This document shows, piece after piece, positions 34,450 to 43,133 of a stretch of DNA of 64,000 nt. Below the pieces are notes generated by a model that did no database searches, was not told the DNA's origin, and saw only the letters and a program-made list of their open reading frames with translations. Where the stretch lies: the NCBI GenBank assembly GCA_029838195.1, contig JALGVJ010000011.1, forward strand, positions 48,044-112,043, in the 5' to 3' direction. The translations under genes were made by a program, and so were the position numbers. The stretch comes from Promethearchaeota archaeon (GTDB lineage: Archaea; Asgardarchaeota; Lokiarchaeia; Sigyniarchaeales; SOKP01). Numbering within the stretch: position 1 is the first letter of the stretch; each line of letters opens with the position of its first letter.

Positions 34450-34947
34450 ATGCCGCTGGAAAAAACCACGTATTTTTATGAAAAACCAGAATCTAACATT
34501 AGCATTACAAAAATGCCCATTTGGTTTGAAGAAACTTCCGCAGAAGGAGATCCGGAAAATGGCTATATTTCATGGGAAACTGTTAATCAATACGACGAGA
34601 TCTGGGGCGCTATGGCTAAAATTGATTTACAATATTCAAAATTAGAACGGTTTAAATTCTTTCATCCAAAAGAAGTTCAAAAAACCATCGAACAATTCAA
34701 TGCGATTAATATTACCGTGTCTAAAAAAGAAAATGATTGGATAAACACCCATGAATTAACGATCTGGTATGGAAAACGCAATAAGTTAATAAGGAAGCGA
34801 TTTTATAGAGAAAATTCCATTCATGCGATTTTTTATTGCGACATGTCTGAACGCCTTTTCTCCATTCATGCGTCCCTGATCGAGGAGCATTATGAAGGAT
34901 TTAAACCGTATATTATTAATGCGTTTAAATCCATTAATTGCCATTAA
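34450..34947 (+). CDS. 165-aa protein, function unknown
   Basis: A well-behaved soluble protein with no motif I know. It has alternating strands and helices: SITKMPIWFEETS, WETVNQYDEIWGAMAKIDLQ, KEVQKTIEQFNAINITVSKK, THELTIWYGKRNKLIRKRFY, HAIFYCDMSERLFSIHASL. The last part looks like a beta sheet followed by a helix ending in Cys-His. Single gene, own promoter region. Reads as a conserved hypothetical protein. Confidence 0.55.
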   Translation: MPLEKTTYFYEKPESNISITKMPIWFEETSAEGDPENGYISWETVNQYDEIWGAMAKIDLQYSKLERFKFFHPKEVQKTIEQFNAINITVSKKENDWINTHELTIWYGKRNKLIRKRFYRENSIHAIFYCDMSERLFSIHASLIEEHYEGFKPYIINAFKSINCH

Positions 34948-35026
34948 ATAATTAATTGGAGAAATTTATATCATTAATTTACTCATTCTATAATTTCTTT
35001 TCATTTTCGGGAGGATTTCTCTCGCT

Positions 35027-35785
35027 TTAAGCATCAAAATGGTTTTTTTCATTCCATTCTCTTTTTTTAGCTAAAATAAAATAATTATCTTCCTGAGTAG
35101 GACCCCCACTACGTTGAAATTCTATAATCTCAAATTTGGCAAAATAATTCTTAATTTCTCTTTTCGAAAATAGATGATAAAATCGCGGATGGGTTTCCCT
35201 TGTCTTACTTGAAGTCCATCCAACAAGAATGTCTCCAAATTCAAAAAGGTTCTTTTCTCGCTGTTTTTGAGAATAGCCAGGAATCAAAAAGCGTTTTACC
35301 GCATCTCCAATGAAATAATTTTTAAAATTTTTTTGCCATCTTCGCCAAACTGTCATTAAGAGATAACCATCATCCTTTAAGATTTTATAAATTTGATTTA
35401 TTACGGATACTCTTTCCGATTTTCCTCGGATGTGATGAAAAGCAGCGATGGAAAAAATATTCTCCACAGAATTTTCCCGAAATGGAAGATTTAATATATC
35501 TGCTTGTAAGAGATGAATGATCCTTTTTTCTTCTTCATTTAAATCATCGCTATTTTTGAGAGTATTTAATGCGATATTTAATAAGTTCCAAGAATTATCC
35601 ACTCCAATTACCGTTTTACAAATAGTTTTAAACAAGTGAAAATGTCGACCATGAGCACATCCAAGATCAATTAAAATCCCTTTAAAATTAGCACCTTCTT
35701 CCCTGACTTTACTTAAAAATTTTACCAAAGGCCTCCAAGGTTTACTACGCTTGCGGGCATAATCGTCAGCAATAGCATCAAACAT
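35027..35785 (-). CDS. Trm9/ALKBH8-like SAM methyltransferase
   Basis: 252 residues. The start FDAIADDYARKRSKPWRPLVKFL, motif I IDLGCAHGRH, acidic motif VIGVDNS, LQADILNLPF and SIAAFHHI follow the class I SAM methyltransferase order. Three marks are particular to the Trm9/ALKBH8 group: TVWRRWQ (usual VWAxEQ), GDILVGWTS (usual DxLVPW) and RFYHLFSKREI. Trm9-type enzymes methylate carboxymethyl-uridine at the tRNA wobble position. Archaeal homologues are less studied, so substrate is an inference. Length normal. Confidence 0.8.
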   Translation of the reverse strand: MFDAIADDYARKRSKPWRPLVKFLSKVREEGANFKGILIDLGCAHGRHFHLFKTICKTVIGVDNSWNLLNIALNTLKNSDDLNEEEKRIIHLLQADILNLPFRENSVENIFSIAAFHHIRGKSERVSVINQIYKILKDDGYLLMTVWRRWQKNFKNYFIGDAVKRFLIPGYSQKQREKNLFEFGDILVGWTSSKTRETHPRFYHLFSKREIKNYFAKFEIIEFQRSGGPTQEDNYFILAKKREWNEKNHFDA

Positions 35786-36025
35786 GGGAAATTCAAATTT
35801 AAATTTTCGATGAAAATTCCATTACATTATCATGAATCCATGAAATTAAAATGTGGAAAAATAAAAAATTCTCTGCTGTTCTTTCTCCACTAATAAACCA
35901 TAGCCCCTTCTTAAATCAAGATTTTACCTTTAAATCGAATGTAGCAAGTAGATTTTTTAATCAGGATAATTCAAATTCAAATTATAATTAAAAAAAAAGA
36001 AGGTTTTAATTTATTGTTTTACTTT

Positions 36026-36793
36026 CTACTGATTGCGATTTTTTAATTTCTTTCTTACCATTAATCCTCGAGAAGAAAACACCAGAGTATAAATTCCAGT
36101 AGAAGAAGAAAAAATCGTAAAAAAACCCCGCTCGATTAACCATGCTAACGCTGCAAATAAAGTTAACCATTCCGAAAATTTCACGATTTCCTCTGTAATA
36201 AAAGGGATTACTAAAGCACCAAGAGCAATAATATTATAATAAAAATAAAACAAGCTAACGATAAATCCAAAAACAACTTGAAATTTTGGTATTTTTCGTG
36301 ACTTCCGTTCTAGTAACGTATACAAAACACACCAGAAAAAGCTTCCATAGAAATAAAAAGAAGCTGCAATACCATGAAGCGTGGTGGAAAAATCTAATGG
36401 AAATACGCCCACAAAAAATAATCCGGATAAGGAACAAATGCAAGAAATCCAAGTAAGCGTTCTCAGTTTCTTTTGAATCTGTTGCTTTTTTAAATCTTTC
36501 ATTAGGTAATAATGAAAAAAGAACATTAAACAACTCGTACTCATGACGCCCAAATTAAAAACGATACTCGCTCCATTCGGTCCCCTCCCTAAATCGCTAA
36601 TCCAATTAGTGAAAAAATTAAACTCCTCTACGGAAGAGTATAATTTAAATGCGATTCCTATGGAAAGTGCGCTTGTAAGAGCAGAGAATAAGGCAAAATA
36701 TCCCCCATTTAAGTATTTGTATACCAAGTCTAATCTAAAATTTGAATTAAAAATAAAAGCCGATAACTCCTTTATTTTTTTTCTCCTATTCAA
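36026..36793 (-). CDS. DUF998-type membrane protein
   Basis: 255 residues with about six or seven spans. DUF998 features: WISDLGRGPNGASIVFNLG (family SxLG...N..FN), a helix-helix pair, then VGVFPLDFSTTLHGIAASFY (family GxFP...LH). The family is found in archaea and bacteria without a proven function. An extra ~25-residue charged N-terminus and a basic C-terminal tail flank the core. Confidence 0.75.
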   Translation of the reverse strand: MNRRKKIKELSAFIFNSNFRLDLVYKYLNGGYFALFSALTSALSIGIAFKLYSSVEEFNFFTNWISDLGRGPNGASIVFNLGVMSTSCLMFFFHYYLMKDLKKQQIQKKLRTLTWISCICSLSGLFFVGVFPLDFSTTLHGIAASFYFYGSFFWCVLYTLLERKSRKIPKFQVVFGFIVSLFYFYYNIIALGALVIPFITEEIVKFSEWLTLFAALAWLIERGFFTIFSSSTGIYTLVFSSRGLMVRKKLKNRNQ

Positions 36794-36981
36794 GCTTAAT
36801 AACCCCTACCAATTGACTGAAAAGATATATTTCATACTAAATTAATAACTAATACTTTTAATATTAGGTCAAATATTTAATGAAAAAAAAAGTATTTAAA
36901 TTTAACGAAATGAGAAAATCATGGTGCCCATATGTTCTCGTTTTTCCATGGCAAGGAGAATTCTGAACTGAAAGGAGAATT

Positions 36982-37800
36982 TTAAGAATCCTCTTGCTTA
37001 AGCTCCTGAGGTTTTCTCAATTTTAGTCGAGCAGTAAGTTTTTTAAAAGTAGCCGAATATCTATTTATAATTAGGGAAAGAACTATTATAAGGATGATGC
37101 TTCCGAGCATTGCTCCGGAAATCCAATAATCATTGAATAGGAGATACGAAAGAGGAAAGATTGGAAGACAATAACATGCAATTTGAATGATAATAACCTT
37201 TTTCTTTGGTAAAACTATAAGCGCATATCCCACGGCTAACATGACAAGAACTACCAATAATATACTATAGAGTTCCACGTTTTTTAAAGAAAATTCATCT
37301 GCTTTTTCTACTATTACATATAAAATTGCAATAAAAGATGCAATGGAAATTCCTGCTCCCACGATCGGAATTAATAATAAGAAAATTAAGATAATGACTC
37401 CTGCTATTAATTGGAAATAGTAATCTTGAGTTCTGGGGCCGACATAAATTGTTATTGAATTAATAATTAATAATATTAAAGGTAATAAATATATAAGCGA
37501 TTGTCCTACAAAAAGAGCTTTAATTGGACGATGCTCAAATTTTCGCATTAAATATAAATAGAAAAAAGAGAACCCGATTAAAAGAAGCATCAAAAAGCTA
37601 ATATGAATGTCCTTATCAATGGATCCGCTTATTACGAGAAAATTTTCAACCGTTAAGATGCCGATAAAAATTATCAAGGAAATGATGATTCCGGCAATGG
37701 GAATGATCATTAATAGTGCCAAGATAATGATGAAAAAAAGAATGCTTTCAATAGAACCCGGACGACTGGTAAAAAGATCTAAGAAATTTTGATATAACAT
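36982..37800 (-). CDS. Multi-pass membrane protein with internal duplication
   Basis: 272 residues, about eight spans. The two halves look duplicated: LALLMIIPIAGIIISLIIF in the first half corresponds to LIFLLLIPIVGAGISIASF in the second, each followed by a short polar loop and two more spans, and LIYLLPLILLI corresponds to CYCLPIFPLSYLL. A Pro-x-Gly kink in the repeated helix would be typical of a transporter-like fold. No family recognised. Charged C-terminal tail. Confidence 0.65.
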   Translation of the reverse strand: MLYQNFLDLFTSRPGSIESILFFIIILALLMIIPIAGIIISLIIFIGILTVENFLVISGSIDKDIHISFLMLLLIGFSFFYLYLMRKFEHRPIKALFVGQSLIYLLPLILLIINSITIYVGPRTQDYYFQLIAGVIILIFLLLIPIVGAGISIASFIAILYVIVEKADEFSLKNVELYSILLVVLVMLAVGYALIVLPKKKVIIIQIACYCLPIFPLSYLLFNDYWISGAMLGSIILIIVLSLIINRYSATFKKLTARLKLRKPQELKQEDS

Positions 37801-37922
37801 TATGACCCTTTATTCTTTATTTCCTATTCGTATTCTTTTTCGCATTCCCTATTCGATTAATTAATAAAATACGGCTTGCTTAATAAAGAGAGTAATTTTT
37901 TAGATTAATATTGCAAGATGTT

Positions 37923-38558
37923 TTAATCTTCGTGCGGATCTTCCTCCAATTGGAATATTAATAGGAGAAAATTATCCACTAAAGGTCGTATTTTACCTTC
38001 TTTAACGGCTACATTCCAGTTATTTAATAATACCGCATTAGCATTCATTTCCTCAATGGTGATTTTTCCGATTTCAATCCATTGTCGCTCATCAATTTTC
38101 GGGGAGTCCCTGCTTATTCCCACACAATACTCTTTTGCTTTTTCCGCATACCCCATTTTAATTTTCCCCCTTGTTTTATCGTTTTTATTGAGGAGGAGCT
38201 GAAAAGTAAAGGGAAAGGTTCGACAAAACATCGGCCTATCCGGATAAATTTTACATCTTTTTCCCACCTCATCATAAAAATAACAAGCACCAGAGGGTTT
38301 TTTTAAAAGGCCGATATAGGCCATTCCTCTTTCGGTTTTGAGGGGAGTTAAAACCAACTTTCGAGCGTTCTCTTCAGTGATTTGTTCTTCCATCACGTAA
38401 AAACCTAAAACAGCTTTTAGTTCTTCAAAATTTAAATTTAAAGCGTTCTTTATGCGTAAAATATCTAAATACGTGACATTCACTAAAGTATTTTTATCCG
38501 TGCAGCATTTTCCGCATCTTTTACATTCAAATCTAAAATCTTTAATCTCTTCGGCCAT
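37923..38558 (-). CDS. YkgJ-family cysteine-cluster protein
   Basis: 211 residues. N-terminal CKRCGKCCTDK (Cys 12, 15, 18, 19) and the later GACYFYDEVGKRCKIYPDRP with MFCRTFPF define the YkgJ (UPF0153) zinc- or iron-binding cluster family. Function is not established. The C-terminal ~90 residues are helical. Stand-alone gene. Confidence 0.88.
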   Translation of the reverse strand: MAEEIKDFRFECKRCGKCCTDKNTLVNVTYLDILRIKNALNLNFEELKAVLGFYVMEEQITEENARKLVLTPLKTERGMAYIGLLKKPSGACYFYDEVGKRCKIYPDRPMFCRTFPFTFQLLLNKNDKTRGKIKMGYAEKAKEYCVGISRDSPKIDERQWIEIGKITIEEMNANAVLLNNWNVAVKEGKIRPLVDNFLLLIFQLEEDPHED

Positions 38559-38910
38559 TGTTATTTCTTTATTTTTTATTCAAGCGTACAACAAGCTTTC
38601 CTCTAAATTTTTAAAATTTTTAATTTCAATTATCCTTTACCTTAAAATTTAATTTGATTTGGCTCAGTTTTTATCATGTTTCAGGTTTGTTTCTTTTATT
38701 AATAAACTTCTTCAAAAAGCACTTGAATCTCCGTTTTATTTAATTCTCATGCCGATCTAATTTATTAAATTGTTGAAGTTTTGATTTTTTTAAAAAATCC
38801 TTAATTTTCAATAATCATCCCGTTCATAAATTATTTAAAAACAGGCATGTTATTTATCTCTGGAAAGTTTAATTTTTTAAAATTAATTAGAGGGGGATGG
38901 AGAATCTACC
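38559..38910. other. AT-rich divergent gap
   Basis: About 350 bases holding the promoters of the YkgJ gene and the small plus-strand gene. AGAGGGGGATGGAG at 38890-38903 is a strong ribosome-binding sequence before the latter. No other element recognised. Confidence 0.3.
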
Positions 38911-39192
38911 ATGACTAACTTGAAAGAAAACGCCATGAAAATTTATAAAGCTATATTTGAAGGAAAAAAGCACGTAAACATTGACGGAATAGAATATTCC
39001 ATTAAAAAATTTTCTAGCGGGATAAAGTATTTAGATTTATTTGGATACAGGTTTATTGAACAGAATCGAAATAAAAAATCAGAATGGGCTAAAAAAACAA
39101 GAGAAGGACATGAAATCATGTGGGTGTTAAAAGGTCGAAGATATGTCGCGAGAATAATGGATGGTACCTACACGGATCTAATAAAAAAATAA
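38911..39192 (+). CDS. 93-aa small basic protein, function unknown
   Basis: Preceded by an AGGGGG-type ribosome-binding site about 15 bases upstream; an inner ATG (residue 9) is also possible. Regular strand-rich pattern: KHVNIDGIEYSIKKFSSG, KYLDLFGYRFIEQN, HEIMWVLKGRRYVARIMDG. Looks like a small beta-barrel-like domain with basic surface. No family recognised. Confidence 0.55.
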   Translation: MTNLKENAMKIYKAIFEGKKHVNIDGIEYSIKKFSSGIKYLDLFGYRFIEQNRNKKSEWAKKTREGHEIMWVLKGRRYVARIMDGTYTDLIKK

Positions 39193-39259
39193 ATTTAGGT
39201 GTCAAGCCCATTTACGCAGGCGTCATGATTATTTTCTAGAGTCCATATCATATCGTTAA

Positions 39260-39916
39260 TTAATAAATTTTTGGAATAAGCTTGTATTTCACGCAATTTC
39301 TATAATCCACATATCCTTCTAATCCCTTGATGAGTAATTCTTCTTCAAATTTTATCCTGACAATGAGACTAATAACGCCGATTGCAGCTGGAATGAATGA
39401 AATCCAAGATCCTAAGGCGAGGGGAATTGCTATAATCATTAAGATGGCTCCCGAATAGAGAGGGTGTCGAACATGGGCATATGATCCCGTATCGATGAGT
39501 TTTTGATCTTCTTCGAGATCTAATAATTTAGACGCATGAGGATTTTCTAACATGGTAAGATACATGATTAGGAGTCCGATATTTGCCACAATAAGACCAA
39601 AAATCGTCAGAAATAAAGGAACTCTCGTCCATTGAAAGCGGTAATCCAGAGCTGGTAATAAAAATGCACCTATAAATCCAATTGAAATTAAAGGAAAAAT
39701 AATTTTATCCGAGCCAGCAGCTTTACGTGTTTGTTCCGTGATTCTTTCGTTTTTAACTTTCATGCGACTTCGGAGAACTTGAGGGTTCTTCTTATTAATA
39801 ATATGGAAATTTATTGAAATATTTAGCGTGAAAGTTATTATAAAGAGCCAAGCTTCAATCCATATCCAAACACCAGCAATGAGAAAAAGGGGTAATCCAA
39901 TATAGATTAATATCAT
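39260..39916 (-). CDS. ICMT/PEMT-like integral membrane methyltransferase
   Basis: 218 residues, about five spans. The C-terminal third carries the family signature: GSYAHVRHPLYSGAILM (usual RxPxYxG, SAM-binding) and KFEEELLIKGLEGYVDYRNC (EExxLxxxF...Y..Y). ICMT methylates prenylated cysteines and PEMT-type enzymes methylate lipids; many prokaryotic members have unknown substrates. The link to prenylated GTPases is tempting in this genome, but no CAAX tail is visible on the GTPases in this window. Confidence 0.82.
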   Translation of the reverse strand: MILIYIGLPLFLIAGVWIWIEAWLFIITFTLNISINFHIINKKNPQVLRSRMKVKNERITEQTRKAAGSDKIIFPLISIGFIGAFLLPALDYRFQWTRVPLFLTIFGLIVANIGLLIMYLTMLENPHASKLLDLEEDQKLIDTGSYAHVRHPLYSGAILMIIAIPLALGSWISFIPAAIGVISLIVRIKFEEELLIKGLEGYVDYRNCVKYKLIPKIY

Positions 39917-40000
39917 CTTTTCTCTTATAAAAAATATTTAAATATTACGAAAATTAAAAATTAGCTCTCATTCTCAATTGTGAACAATTTTTTTTAAATC

Positions 40001-40063
40001 TTGAAGAAGAAAAAGAAAAGAAGAGAAGAATTAGAGCATGCCCTTGAATCAATTAAAGCTTAA
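40001..40063 (+). pseudogene. Broken start of a nucleotidyltransferase-like gene (copy B)
   Basis: The frame from TTG 40001 reads KKKKKRREELEHALESIKA and stops at TAA 40061. It aligns with the longer remnant at 40734-40847, and the DNA similarity runs on past the stop (CTTAATAAATTTAATAAGAG here against CAACTTATTAAGTTCGGAG there) to about 40085. Such a charged helix normally leads into the first strand of a minimal nucleotidyltransferase domain. Stops in this copy show it is dead. Confidence 0.45.
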
Positions 40064-40167
40064 TAAATTTAATAAGAGGCTAAAAAATAATTTTATTTGG
40101 CACCTTAATTTTTAATAAAATTGATATAAATTGCTTAAGTTAATTGTCAACCTCGCTTTATTTTAAA

Positions 40168-40593
40168 ATGCTATTTGTAACAAATCACTTGCAGTCTAAA
40201 TGGGGATTTAAAGATGGAAAAATCTTTAATGATTTATTAAAAGAGAATATTCCTGAAATCTTTGAAAAAATGAAAGAAGAAATTGAGGCAGATTTGCCTT
40301 GGAAAGATGCCATAGCGATCCAATTTCCTGACCGTCTTTTGGAAATAATTATTAGAAAATATATTTTACCTAAATTGCCCAATAAAATCATTTTACAAAA
40401 TTGGATAGGGCATAATCCCATACGAGCCAAAAGAATAGATGATGTTAGAATTATATTAGATGAGGAGCCACCCCAGTTCGATTTGAAACCCTCCTATATT
40501 AAAGTTGAAGATAACATTATTTTAGAGGAGGCATGGAAATTATGGAGAAATCCAAATTACATTAACATTATTAGAAAAGAATTTTCAGAATAA
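40168..40593 (+). CDS. 141-aa protein, function unknown
   Basis: Start taken at ATG 40168; TTG 40144 would add eight residues. Helical protein with WGFKDGKIFNDLL, FEKMKEEIEADLPWKDAIAI, FPDRLLEIIIRKYILPKLPN, LQNWIGHNPIRAKRIDDV and a C-terminal acidic strand-helix (KVEDNIILEEAWKLWRNP). No family recognised. It lies between two remnants of one nucleotidyltransferase-like gene start. Confidence 0.5.
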   Translation: MLFVTNHLQSKWGFKDGKIFNDLLKENIPEIFEKMKEEIEADLPWKDAIAIQFPDRLLEIIIRKYILPKLPNKIILQNWIGHNPIRAKRIDDVRIILDEEPPQFDLKPSYIKVEDNIILEEAWKLWRNPNYINIIRKEFSE

Positions 40594-40733
40594 TTAAGAA
40601 GACGATAAAAATTATTTTCATTTGACGATATTGTTTTCTAATTAATTAAGAAAATTGTCTACGTGAATTCTCACCATAAAGATTTAATCTTGAAACATAC
40701 TATTTTAATCCAATAATATTATAATAAACAAAA

Positions 40734-40847
40734 TTGTCACGAGTTCAAAACCTTCTACGAAGGAAAAATGAAAGAAAAGAGAAATTATTACATGCCCTCA
40801 AGTCTATTAAAGCTCAACTTATTAAGTTCGGAGCTAAAAATATTTAA
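40734..40847 (+). pseudogene. 5' remnant of a nucleotidyltransferase-like gene (copy A)
   Basis: From TTG 40734 the frame gives 37 residues ending LLHALKSIKAQLIKFGAKNI and then TAA. This is what precedes the LFGSxARG motif in many archaeal minimal nucleotidyltransferases (IKxQLIxxGAxKIILFGS). The rest of the gene is missing. The intact HEPN-nucleotidyltransferase fusion starts about 20-50 bases further on in another register. Confidence 0.5.
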
Positions 40848-40894
40848 GAGAAGGTGAAAATTAAATTTTTGATCATGAAGAATATAATCGTTGG

Positions 40895-41677
40895 ATGAAA
40901 GAAGCAGAGAATACTTACAAATCAGCGATTGTTGATAAAGAAAATGGGTTTTATAATTGGTGTTGCTTTAAATGCCAACAAGCTGCTGAATTTGCATTGA
41001 AAGCAATATTATATGGTTTTGGATTAACTCCATTCGGGCATTCTCTAACTAAATTGCTAAGAATCCTCGAAAATCAGAACGTTGATATATCATCTATATC
41101 TATTGCTTGTAAAGTATTAGATTTACATTATATCCCATCTCGCCATGTGAATGCACATTCATCTGGCTCGCCTCATGAATATCATGATGAGCAAATAGCT
41201 GATCTTGCGCTAAAAAATGCTAAAAAAATAATCATATTTATTAAAAAAATAAATAAAATAAATGATAAAGTTAAAGAGAGCTATAATAGGATAAAACATT
41301 TTACCGAAAATCTCATTGAAACTCTAAATCCAAAATGTATTATATTATACGGTTCCTTCGCAAGAGGAGATTTTAATGAGCGTAGCGATATCGATATCAT
41401 CGTAATCGCTAAAAATTTACCTGAAAATTATTTTGAGCGAACAAAATTATTATATGAACAAATAAAAACGCCCGTTCCAATTGAACCATTAGGATACACC
41501 CCCTCTGAATTCATTAAGATGATTTATAAAAGACGTTGCACGAGTTTATTTGCCATGTCTGAGGGGATCCCTCTGCACGGGAAAAAATATTTCTTCTCAT
41601 TAAAGAGAATTCACGACAAAATAATGAAAAAATATAATATTATTAAAAGCGAATCTGCTTGGATTCCAAAACTTTAA
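40895..41677 (+). CDS. HEPN domain fused to a minimal nucleotidyltransferase (MNT)
   Basis: 260 residues from ATG 40895. HEPN at 1-125 with FYNWCCFKCQQAAEFALKAI and the RxxxxH motif R83-H88 (SRHVNAH). MNT at ~140-250: LYGSFARGDFNERSDIDIIVI with GS at 153-154 and catalytic Asp 165 and 167. HEPN-MNT pairs are usually two genes acting as toxin and antitoxin, where MNT adenylylates the HEPN RNase; here both are in one chain, HEPN first. The codons before the ATG (DHEEYNRW) belong to the HEPN fold and are in frame back to a stop at 40862, so the true start may be ATT 40865. Confidence 0.85.
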   Translation: MKEAENTYKSAIVDKENGFYNWCCFKCQQAAEFALKAILYGFGLTPFGHSLTKLLRILENQNVDISSISIACKVLDLHYIPSRHVNAHSSGSPHEYHDEQIADLALKNAKKIIIFIKKINKINDKVKESYNRIKHFTENLIETLNPKCIILYGSFARGDFNERSDIDIIVIAKNLPENYFERTKLLYEQIKTPVPIEPLGYTPSEFIKMIYKRRCTSLFAMSEGIPLHGKKYFFSLKRIHDKIMKKYNIIKSESAWIPKL

Positions 41678-41738
41678 TCTAAAACGATGGTTAACAAGCT
41701 CCAATTTTAAAAATGCCATTTAATAAACCTGTTCTTAA

Positions 41739-42578
41739 TTAATTATCTCTTTTTCCAAACCAGATAAGACTTGTTTGTTTTTGTTTTTCAAATTCAATTG
41801 TTTTTCGAATTTTCGAGATTAAGTAATCCACGCAATAAATTAGGTGAGCATCATTTTTGTAATCATTAATGAAGGTAAGAAAATGTTGCGTTTTTCTATT
41901 ACTTAGTCTTATCTCAAAATCTAATGCTTCATTAACAAGTTGGACGTGTTCCCAATTTCCTTTTTTAACTTCTTTTTGAAACTCGGCAATTTTCTCAGTT
42001 TCTTGTAATATGTTTTCATTTTTCGCAATTAATTTATTATCTTCATCATAAATCCCAATTTGAGTAAAATTATTCGAATCGCTTAAAGATAATAAGAAAT
42101 CATCTAACGTGTTTTTTTTGAACTTGTGATGATTATGATATAATGAATATTTAAAACTAAAAGCATCTATTTTTTGCAATCTTTCTATTATCTCATTAGC
42201 TGCTTCATTCTTCAAAATTTTTTTGCTATAAAAGCACAAGATTCCTTTTTGTTTATTAAAAATTAACTTGATGAGCATGGGGTATGTATAAACTCGGTCT
42301 TGTTCATTACGTCCTTCTTCAAGGAGTTTAAAATAAGATAATTCAGAATTCTTAGAAGGATATATCTTTGTTTCCTTTCGAAAATAATTTGCCACGTGAT
42401 ATCCTGTATTTTCAATTTCATGAAAAATGCGCCCATCCATGCTGTAAAATCCGGAATGGGTGATTTCATCATTTTTATCAAAATGGGCAAAATTATCCGG
42501 ATTTAAAAATAGTTTTTCTTCTATTTTTGATAAATCATTATCAAAATGAGCATCTAAATAAATTCGTAAGGTAGGCAT
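41739..42578 (-). CDS. 279-aa soluble protein, function unknown
   Basis: Acidic and charged, no membrane helix or catalytic motif seen. The N-terminus TLRIYLDAHFDNDLSKIEEK and the repeated strand segments (MLIKLIFNKQKGILCFYSKK; FTQIGIYDEDNKLIAKNENI) look like a sensor-type alpha/beta fold. The middle strand pair with IGIYDEDNKLIA resembles a roadblock/longin hairpin, but I would not assign it. Convergent with the HEPN-MNT gene. Confidence 0.5.
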   Translation of the reverse strand: MPTLRIYLDAHFDNDLSKIEEKLFLNPDNFAHFDKNDEITHSGFYSMDGRIFHEIENTGYHVANYFRKETKIYPSKNSELSYFKLLEEGRNEQDRVYTYPMLIKLIFNKQKGILCFYSKKILKNEAANEIIERLQKIDAFSFKYSLYHNHHKFKKNTLDDFLLSLSDSNNFTQIGIYDEDNKLIAKNENILQETEKIAEFQKEVKKGNWEHVQLVNEALDFEIRLSNRKTQHFLTFINDYKNDAHLIYCVDYLISKIRKTIEFEKQKQTSLIWFGKRDN

Positions 42579-42706
42579 GTGAATTATTCTCTTGGTATTT
42601 GAATTTAAGAATTAATTATCAATAATTCTAATATAATTTTTCATTTAAAAATTCGTGGATACCTTAATAATAATTTTATTTTTAATCTTTTATGAACACG
42701 TCTTAA

Positions 42707-42970
42707 TCCGAAATTTCTTTCTTAGAGCCATTAAAGAATTTTAACTTATTTCATGCTATCCTCCAGAATTTTCTAGTTTCTTTTTTGCTATTCGGACTGT
42801 TCATTTCAATTTTTAATTTATATCATGCTCATGGTATTTATAAAACTTGCAAAAAGTGTAGATTTTCTCTCGATTGGGAAACTTGTCTTGGAATTAAAAA
42901 ATATAAGGAAGCACTTAAAAAAATTTTAATTAGAAAGAGATTAAAGTATCTGAAATTAAATTTTTATTAA
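42707..42970 (+). pseudogene. 5'-truncated small membrane-protein gene
   Basis: The frame is open from just after a stop at 42704-42706 to TAA at 42968-42970 (87 codons) with no ATG, GTG start or ribosome-binding site; only TTG 42785 could start it. It encodes a long hydrophobic helix (LVSFLLFGLFISIFNLYHAH) and then TCKKCRFSLDWETCLGI, a CxxC...W..C pattern that looks like the C-terminal end of a conserved protein. Most likely the remainder of a gene that lost its 5' part. Confidence 0.4.
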
Positions 42971-43133
42971 TATAATGGTGGTTTTTTTTTTTTACCTTGA
43001 CTGCTTAAAATAGCTAAAATTTTTCCAAGATTATTCTATTTTCTTAATAGGGTCTAAAAATTTATTAAAATATCTTTTTCTATTAAAAATAGCAATCAAA
43101 AATAATTTGAATTAAATAAATATTTTATTTATC

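Noticed and set aside
40768..40857. 29-codon frame with a good AAGGA site before ATG
   Set aside because: It overlaps, out of frame, the nucleotidyltransferase remnant whose reading frame has family resemblance; the ribosome-binding match is probably incidental.
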